Assembly: GCA_008828725.1 (NCBI GenBank)
Contig: MEHQ01003164.1
Coordinates: 354,333-418,332 of the forward strand
Source of the DNA: Saccharina japonica
Lineage: Eukaryota; Sar; Phaeophyceae; Laminariales; Laminariaceae
Length of the DNA: 64,000 bases
Direction of reading: 5' to 3'
Positions 56,989 to 64,000 of the stretch are shown here, in pieces (position 1 is the first letter of the stretch; every line of letters begins with the position of its first letter). Under the pieces are notes generated by a model. That model saw only the letters and a program-made list of their open reading frames with translations. It made no database searches and was not told where the DNA came from. Made by a program: the position numbers and the translations under genes.

Positions 56989-57203
56989 ATGACGTTTCGG
57001 GTATTGCGACGGGTGTGGAAGTTGGAAGGGAGTCGGCAAGCCATCGCTAAGTCCACATCGTGCCGTGCTGAGAAGCGGATGCAACGCCTGTACGCCGACT
57101 TCGCAAAACCTTTACCGGTGTCAACAGGCTGCGCTCGGTACTGTTTAATGATCGTCGACGACGCCGCCAACCTGGGTTGGCCCATCTTTCTGCCGGACCA
57201 GAG
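56989..57203 (+). pseudogene. copia integrase, first part
   Basis: SCRAEKRMQRLYADFAKPLP, then CLMIVDDAANLGWPIFLPDQ: the catalytic core's first Asp block and the second-strand IVDDA. The upstream zinc-binding segment is degraded. The frame ends where the MITE enters at 57204. Confidence 0.75.
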
Positions 57204-57455
57204 ACGCATGCTACGATAGAGGTGCCCCATGTTTTTTCTGGAGCTCCTTACTTGAAGAGCTCTACACCTCACCCCATACTGATTTTATAAGAAAGAAAAA
57301 AGGCTTTTCGATTGAAAATCCCATTGGGCCGAAGCACACAAGGAACAACATTGCAACAAAATATTGACAGTCCGCCGAGTTTGGGTTAAGGAGCTCGATC
57401 ATTCAGAAACCGTTTCAGTTTAAAAGTGCTACAGTATTTATATCGTAGCACGCAT
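57204..57455 (+). mobile_element. MITE family M, copy 2, inserted in copia integrase
   Basis: 252 bases, ACGCATGCTACGATAG start and inverted ...TATATCGTAGCACGCAT end. CCAGAG occurs immediately on both sides (57198-57203 and 57456-57461), a 6-bp target duplication. Internal boxes as in copy 1. Confidence 0.85.
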
Positions 57456-57499
57456 CCAGAGTGCGGCCACCGTCACCCTCGGTTTCCTCACTTTCCTGG

Positions 57500-57886
57500 C
57501 GGCCGCAGATGCCTAGGGAAGTCGGAATGCCTTCGCGCGGAAACGCCTCCGAATTCACCAACACCGAGTCCCAAAATATGATGGCCACCAACAACATGAT
57601 CCACGAGTTAACGGACGTCGACGGTCCGAAGCGCAACTGGCAGGTGGAGCGGAAGCTAGGTCTTGTTGCCGAAGGTGGTCACGCCGCGTCCTTGGAATTC
57701 CAGACCATGCTCGATGGTGTGTATTTTTCGGCCGAGGCGCTCAACTATGCGCGCACGTTGCCGGAAACATGGACGTGGATGTATGGCGTGCTCAATCAAA
57801 TGGAGACGGTAGATGAAACGCCCGGCATGATGTTCTCGTTCGAGAAGTTCGCCGGGAGGCCTAACAAGCGCACCGTGATTCCATAG
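57500..57886 (+). pseudogene. copia integrase, second part
   Basis: Contains EFTNTESQNMMATNNMIHEL, DVDGPKRNWQVERKLGLVAE with the catalytic Glu in the VER block, then EFQTMLDGVYFSAEALNYAR and FEKFAGRPNKRT of the C-terminal region. Point changes such as N-W-Q for the usual N-G-x are visible. A stop follows at 57884-57886. Confidence 0.8.
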
Positions 57887-58067
57887 ATTAGGCCGGGACG
57901 CCACAATGTCAAGTGAGAGGCTACGTCAGAGTCGAAGGGGGAACCCTGAATTTACCCGAACTCCGGCAACGACCACATCTCGGATTGCAGCAAGATGACG
58001 CTGTCGCCATCATATATCGTGGGTTACTCGACCGATGTGACTTGGGGCCTTCAGCACGCGCCGTTTT

Positions 58068-58451
58068 ATGGAGGGGTCGCGATGGCTGGGTTCCCGTCGC
58101 TGGCACAGGGGGGGGGCTGACAGTGACCCAGCCAAGCAACCGAAAGCGCCACGGGGCTTCGAGTTGTGGTACCAGCCATCGACGCCATTGACTCATGAAA
58201 CGACACACTATTCACCCACGCACCTTCCGGCTGCGTCGACCATTTCGGAGCAGCAGGAGCTAACGTTATCGACCGTTGCATCGCCGGAGTCTCTGCCTGT
58301 GTCACTTCCCCCTGCGCCGCACGCGACCGTTGCATCGCCGGAGTCTTTGCCTGTGTCCCTTCCCCCTGGGCCGCCCGCGACCGTTGCATCGCCGGAGTCC
58401 TCGCTCGCGCCTCCGCCCTCTGTGTCTGAGCTGCCGGTGCAGCAGCAGTAG
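58068..58451 (+). pseudogene. copia linker with 3 Pro/Ser repeats
   Basis: A Ser/Pro-rich stretch between integrase and RT. TVASPESLPVSLPP recurs three times at a period of 60 bases (58270-58410), a recent in-frame minisatellite expansion. Confidence 0.6.
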
Positions 58452-58808
58452 CAAGCGCGGGTATCGCCTACGGTGACGAGGTCCGCGTCGTGGCAACAGG
58501 GGGGACTGGACCCGCAGCATTACTTAGTTTCAATGCTAACCGCGCTGAAGGATATCGCCACAATAATTGCCTACAAGTCTCCGACGCACATGCCCGCCTC
58601 TGAACTGCGTTCATGCCCTTCGAGTGATTTTGTAACGCCCGACTTGTATCGCGAAGCGTGCGAGGATGAACACGCAGATGTGTAAATGTACACCATAGAC
58701 ACCTAGTTTGACGGTATGTATCGCGCGAGAACGTTTGGTGCTGTGGTGACCGAGCAATGTAGTGGCACGAAGGAACGAAACGAGATCAACGCTATTTTTG
58801 CTTAGTGA

Positions 58809-59532
58809 GTGTATTATTTGGAGGTTGACGCATTGGGCAGAGTAGTGCGGGCAAATACCAGGTTAGTATCGACGGGCTTTGGGCAGCGGGCAGGCGCATA
58901 CTACTTCAAGGCGTATTCCCTGTGCCCGCCAGTTACGAGTATTCGTTTGCTGGCCACCATCGCGTGCGAGTTGGCATTGGATTTATGCCACTCTGTTACC
59001 GAGCAGGCGTTTGTCCAGTCCGAGCTAAGTTAGGATGTCTACATGCGCCTTCTCAACGAGTGCGGGTCGGTGTCCGGTAAGGTAAGGTGTTTACGTTGGG
59101 TCGCAGCCTGTATGGTTGGAAGCAGGCGTCGTGGCAATGCCAGCATAATATGGTACGCGGCATGAGGGGTCTGGGTTTTGAACAGTTTGAGGTCAATGCG
59201 TGTGTTATGCGTTTGGAGGAAGCGGGGGGCATTTATTTATCCTAGTAGTAGTGCACGTGGATTGCAAATTTTGGAGTGGGCTTAAGAGTACGTGTGAGTT
59301 ATTTGTTCGAGGACTTCAACCAGTTCGTTCCCATCAACATCCTGGGACATTGCGGTGGTACGCCCGTTGCCGAGTTTCTCGAGACTGGGGTTCGAGGACG
59401 TTGACGATATCACAGCAAGTGTTCGCTGAACGTACCGTAGTAAAGTTTGGCTTCACTGGCGGCAAGAGCATTCCTGCTGTGGTTGACCTAAAGGTTGAGA
59501 TGTTTGACAAGGATGAAACAGACGTTGAGTAG
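58809..59532 (+). pseudogene. copia reverse transcriptase fragments
   Basis: 58809-59033 has LVSTGFGQRAGAYYFKAYSL and PPVTSIRLLATIACELALDL. The segment at 59090-59170, in another frame, has the SLYG.KQA motif. 59200-59532 holds VVVHVDC at the site of the usual Y/H-VDD, so the second catalytic Asp is lost, then LRWYARCRVSRDWGSRTLTI. At least two frameshifts separate the parts. Confidence 0.8.
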
Positions 59533-59535
59533 CCG

Positions 59536-60187
59536 TTGCGGTCGTTGGTAGGGCATTTGATGTGGCCGGTGCACCAGACCCGCCCAGGCATCCGCGGTTC
59601 GAGTGGTGGCAAGATACTCCGCAACACCAAATATATTGCATTGACAGACAGGTCTGCATATCGTGATGTACATCATATCTATGAGTACGTACGGTATTAC
59701 CTTTCAGCGGGGTCTGAGTAATGGACTTCAGTTGGAGTTGTACGTGGATGGGGACTGTGCGATAAAGGCCAATGACCGGAGGCCTGTCTCTGATGGAGTT
59801 GTCATGTGCACTGGTGCCTGTATACCGTTCTACTTTAGGACGCAGTAATCTATTTCGTTTGGGTCTACGGAGGCAGGGCATATGGCGATGGCCACGGGTT
59901 TTCGCAAGACAATGTTCATGCGATATCTCTGAAGTTTAGTTTTCCCTGACCGCAATGTTGGGTGTACCATGGTGAAGGAAGATATGCAGGGGGCGATACG
60001 TTTCGCGAAAAACCCAGTTACCACTCCCAATAGTGAGCACGTTGATGTCCGTCATGACGTCCTTCGGAAACGTGTTAATCACAGGGAGTTCGAGGTTGTC
60101 AACGTATCGCCGGCATTGAAGCATGCTGATTTCTCACCAATCCTGTGCACACGTAGGCGTTTCGTTTTAACCGCAACTTTGCGATGA
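59536..60187 (+). pseudogene. copia RNase H fragments
   Basis: GHLMWPVHQTRPGI, then LQLELYVDGDCAIKANDRRP (DxD-type core), then MVKEDMQGAIRFAKNPVTTP and HVDVRHDVLRKRV of the terminal part, across three frames. Confidence 0.75.
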
Positions 60188-60932
60188 ATGTGTGGTGATT
60201 GTTTGTTGGTTTTTTCCTGGGGATGTTTCGGTGTTGGGTTATTGGAACGGAGGACAGCTATGTTTAGGCAATTGGAGGAAGTATTGGCATGTACTCCAGT
60301 AGTATATATGAAGATGGTATCAACGCTCATATAATGCAATACCGATACATCTCATATCTACAGGACATACGCGGTACCCGATTGAAAGAGTGCTAACTGG
60401 AGGACATCGGCGGTCACCACGTTTATGGCACGCACCATCAACTACTGTAGTCGCGAATCAATCTCCGGTCGTACATATATATACTTATATATACATACTT
60501 TGTGAGACGCATCCGTAGTGGACCGCCTGATTTTCCTTCATGCCGCATACGTTCGCCGCATGTACAGGCTAAGTATGCATAACTGTTACTATCCACACAC
60601 CCCAAGTGGCGCAACCAACACAGTAGGTCGTCTCTACTTCTACCACAACGGGAAACACGTCGATGCTGCCGTAAACCAACCTTGCCTTCTGGATCGTCGG
60701 GCTTCTTCGAGCTATTGGTTCCCTTGCCCTCTCTGGAAGGCGGGGCTGTGGACGGTTCCACTCCCAGTAAATGGCCCGTCAACGAAACGTTCGGGCCAAT
60801 GCGGTACCCCGAATTGAATTCGTGCGAGCGGCATACTCTCTGGCTCCGCTACAGGAAATCATGGGAAAAGCAGGCACCCCGTGTTAAACGTGTATGCGCT
60901 GAACCCGCGCTACGATCAAGGTAGCACCTTTG
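60188..60932. other. Spacer, unassigned open frames
   Basis: Overlapping frames at 60518-60817 and 60682-60924 look mildly protein-like but match nothing I know. A TA/CATATA microsatellite lies at 60473-60496. Confidence 0.3.
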
Positions 60933-61188
60933 ACGCATGCTACGATGGAGGTGCACCATGTTTTGCCTTATAAGGGTGGTCACTTAAAGAGCTCTATACC
61001 TCACCCCAAACTGATTTTGGTGGAAAGTAAAAGTGCTATCCGATCAACAATCCCATGCCCGAAGCATACAAGGAACAAGATGGCAGCGAAGTATTGGCAT
61101 AAGGACAGTCCGACGATTTGGGGTTCAGGAGTTCGATCATTCAGAAGGCATTTCAGCCGAAAAGTACTATATCTATCGTAGCACGCAT
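60933..61188 (+). mobile_element. MITE family M, copy 3
   Basis: 256 bases, ACGCATGCTACGATGG start, CTATCGTAGCACGCAT end. The 6-bp CCTTTG flanks both ends (60927-60932 and 61189-61194). Same internal boxes as copy 2. Confidence 0.85.
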
Positions 61189-61194
61189 CCTTTG

Positions 61195-61510
61195 GGCTGA
61201 AGCGGTTTCTGAATGGCGGGGCTCCTTAACACATTCAGAACTGAAAACACGTCGCACACTAATTCCAAGTAGTTTGTCCCCAAATTTGTGGGACCAGTTC
61301 TTAAGGGGTGAACTCAAACGTTTTTACGATTTTCGTTTTGGTGATGCGCTATTTATGATTGTACAGTTATGCCATGGGACGTCGGGTAGTACTTTTATTT
61401 TCCGTCCGAAGTTAGTTTTTGGGTGGGGTATAGAGCTCTTCACGTATTACGTGACCACCCTCAAAAGGCAGAAACAGCACGGTGCACCTCTACCTCAAGG
61501 TAGCATGCGT
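61195..61510 (-). mobile_element. MITE family M, copy 4 (inverted, one end missing)
   Basis: Reverse-oriented relative to copy 3: GGTGCACCTCTA....GGTAGCATGCGT at the right end, and the AGGAGCCCCGCCATTCAGAA box inverted near its left end. The outer TIR at the left is absent, and it abuts copy 3's target duplication, giving a head-on pair. Confidence 0.65.
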
Positions 61511-63064
61511 CATGGACCGTCCGCCAACACTGCGCTGCGGGTTGCTTGTATCCCAGCTACGCTTCAGTGTGTTCGCATTTCAAGGGCACCATGAGTTAGT
61601 GTCCGCGTCAATATCGTGCATGCCGCTTGTTGCATACGCCCACAATCCTTCTACTCGTTTCCACGCAGGCTATGAGAGACATATTCCAAGCCACCGGAAC
61701 CAAGGCGAATGCGGCCGGGACTGAGTTTGGATAGAGCCAAGGAGGTGGAAAGCGCGAACGCGGTTCTGGTGATTTAAGTCACTTTTAGCACGAAGCCGGG
61801 TGCATAGACGCAAGAGTAGTAGGGGCGCGCGTTGATTTTCATATATACAGTAAGCGAATCAACGTTCACGCACCAGGTTTATGGCGAGAAAGCGACTCTG
61901 TTCGTCCAACAAACTATCGTATGCAGGATTAGACAGAACGAAGTAAATATATCCACAGCAGGTAATTAGTGTGAAGAGTTTTATGTGCTCCGACGTTCTC
62001 GAATCACACCATCAATATATTACTATCCACGTCATCCGACAATGTGCACATGCGCTTCAACGTTGATAACTCGTGAGCACTCCGAAAGCATATCCCAGAC
62101 CGTCCAAGGGATAACTGTGGTCTCGTCTGGGCGTGCTTACCCAACAAATGCCCGACCGGGGTCGGATGACGAGCCATGAAGCGAACCCGACCGGTACTAG
62201 AAGTAATCGCAAGTCTTATATTTTCAGTACCTAAAGGAATGTCTCTCAAAACGAGGACATTTCGGAAATGTTCGAAGTTGCGACTCTGTGGTGTGCGTTG
62301 GAACTCAACTGATGTTCCATTGCGTCAACAGTGGGACGACCGGGTACCCGTGTTTTGCGCCATTAACCTTCTACGTTGTCATAATAGTCTCGTTTTGTGT
62401 GCGTCAGCTACGTTCGCGTTTTGTTTCCCTTTTTTTCCATCCCATTTATTATATTCGCCCTCCCTTTCTCTCTCGTTCCTAGTCGTAGCTCAGATCCGGG
62501 GTCACAAGGTAGGCTCTTCTCCCTCCTCCCCCACTACGGCTCTTGCCTTGAATGTTTAGAAGATTTCAGCATTTTCTTCCCTCGTCGACTTGCGTCGGAT
62601 GCGCCGTGTCGATCCTCTATCGTATGCTGCCTTAATATGCCGGTGAAGTACTATTACATGGCAACATAGTAGGAATCAGGACTAAACGTGCACGCTAAAA
62701 ACACACGAATACATAGGTTTTCATGTATGTGATATGTCCTGATTACTATCATGTCGTCCCCCCGCAATAGTTGTGCAGTCACATGCTCGAAGTTCGTGAT
62801 GATGGTCGTAGGTGTTTTGGCGCGATTGTTTTCCTTCAACGTCAACTCAATGCGCCTAAATTTCAGCCGTTTCGCCTTCGTCTGGCGATCTGCCGTCATC
62901 CATTTCCCCTCAGTTGAACATTACTTCATCGTACATGTGCATACGCACGTGAACCCACCCCCCCCCCTGCTGCCGAATAAGTAAATAATATATTTATAGC
63001 GTCGGTTGGCAACGACGCTGTAAAACACGCCTCTCAATGCGTGAGCTCGACAATAAGGGTACCG
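61511..63064. other. No gene recognised
   Basis: A pyrimidine-rich segment at 62425-62545 (TTTCCATCCCATTTA, then TAGTCGTAG, then GGCTCTTCTCCCT) resembles 5515-5620 and may be a dispersed repeat. A poly-C run is at 62958-62967. Nothing else. Confidence 0.3.
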
Positions 63065-63495
63065 TTTTTGTTTTTGTTTTTGGCGGTCAGCAAAGCTGGC
63101 GGTCGAGTAGATCATTTGTGCGGGGTGGAGAATCTTTGCTCAGCACAAGGGGAATGATCGTATCACGTTCTGTGTATATGGTAAGGCACCCGCGAGGCAG
63201 TTACATAGTACTCCCATTGTTGTCTCAGGACGTGACCACACCATAAATTAAATTAATTCATTGGAGGCTGTCGTCCATATGCAAGTCCGCCTCAGAGGCG
63301 GTTCTTAGCCGGATGCAGCTCACCCTCCATGCTACTCGCCGAATACCTCGCGGCCCTTCGCGCTTGGCGCAAGCAATGTCTGCCTGGTTGGTGAAAACCC
63401 AACGTGCTCCGTCCCGGCATTGCAGGGATGCGAGGGTCTGTTGTCATACGACTTCGGCCGTGCACTATATGAGTACACCCCCACCCCCTGCTGAC
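63065..63495 (+). repeat. Dispersed repeat R1, copy 2
   Basis: Second copy of 2210-2640, same orientation; about one change every 12 to 15 bases by eye. Poly-C near the end again. Confidence 0.7.
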
Positions 63496-63608
63496 GAATG
63501 CCTTCAGTCCACTGGCGTAATATAACCTATTCTTCAGCTGCAGAAAACAGTGTAGAAATGTTTGATACAGCAGTACTTGTGTATATGAATACGACGGCCA
63601 TACCTATG

Positions 63609-63860
63609 ACGTATGCTACGGTAGAGGTGCACCATTTTAGCCTTATAAAGGTTGTCACTTGAGAAGCTCCATACCTCACCTAAAACATGATTTTGGAGGG
63701 AAATAAAAACTTTGACCCGACGACCAATCCCATGGTTTAAGTATAAAATGAAACATAGTCCACCAAAAGAAAACCATTCCGTCGAGTTTGGGCCAAGGAG
63801 CCCCGCCATTCAGAAACAAAAATAGCCCAAAAAAACGGTGGGACCTCTATCGTAGCACAT
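63609..63860 (+). mobile_element. MITE family M, copy 5
   Basis: ACGTATGCTACGGTAG start and CTATCGTAGCACAT end, with the TTGTCACTTGA and CGAGTTTGGGCCAAGGAGCC boxes. No target duplication seen, so it is older or truncated at an edge. Confidence 0.7.
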
Positions 63861-64000
63861 GGACGATTGCTGTCCCAAATCAGTCGTTGTGGCCTGACTC
63901 TACGCTTTGTGATTACACTCACACTTGGTATAGGTGCTTCAATTTGTATTACACGTGTGCCTCGCGAGACGGTAGGAACGGGGCTTCAATCACTACTACC

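Larger units (their letters stand above)
56690..60187 (+). pseudogene. Decayed Ty1/copia-type polyprotein
   Basis: Fragments in the copia order gag - integrase - reverse transcriptase - RNase H, scattered over different frames with stops and frameshifts, and interrupted by a MITE at 57204-57455. Integrase precedes RT, which is diagnostic of copia rather than gypsy. No intact LTRs or primer-binding site were identified. Sub-parts are listed separately. It is a dead copy, since no continuous frame covers any domain fully. Confidence 0.85.

Overview
The window looks like nuclear DNA of a stramenopile, most likely a brown alga. The evidence is spliceosomal introns with GT-AG (and one GC-AG) borders, a decayed Ty1/copia element of the kind I associate with brown algal genomes, and intergenic and intronic space filled with nested transposon debris and minisatellites. 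No bacterial operon, plasmid or phage structure is visible. The organism call is inference; the splicing and retroelement evidence is in the sequence.

Main content: one very large plus-strand gene seems to run from before base 297 to the stop codon at 55668. Its 5' part is a series of small exons (about 37 to 55 codons), each carrying one degenerate ankyrin-like helical repeat. Nearly all start right after an AG, are in phase 0, and end in a CAG (Gln) or GAG codon directly before GT. I found eleven well-supported repeat exons and two weaker ones between 297 and 18801. The 3' part (51570-52628, 53896-54132, 54442-55668) encodes a large linker and a six-helix TRP-type cation channel with S1-S6, pore helix, further hydrophobic segments after S6 and a C-terminal coiled coil. 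The model is a receptor-like TRP channel with a long ankyrin-like N-terminus. A roughly 33 kb interval, 18802-51569, separates the last visible repeat exon from the channel exons.

The introns hold the second story: a collection of repeats built from short palindromic motifs in arrays, many with terminal inverted repeats (TIRs). They include a 1.56 kb element with a 6-bp target duplication (3673-5228), an inverted minisatellite foldback (12.8-14.26 kb), GACGGGACGG and CCGCACCG elements (19.87-21.83 kb), ACTCCGAGTA arrays in four places, a GGAAGCTTCC array (27.8-28.4 kb), a tandemly duplicated 2.2-2.5 kb unit (30.09-34.84 kb), and a 7.1 kb TIR element (39.53-46.61 kb) that contains another repeat with its own nested 795-bp insertion. 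A tRNA-like sequence at 37457-37539 lies inside a 172-bp segment bounded by exact 25-bp direct repeats, which suggests retroposition.

Downstream of the channel gene are a broken copia-type polyprotein (56690-60187) and several copies of a roughly 250-bp MITE with 6-bp target duplications, one of them inside the copia integrase region. Most long open frames in the window are by-products of repeat units whose length is a multiple of three, or of CAG, CAC and GC-rich tracts, and are not called as genes.
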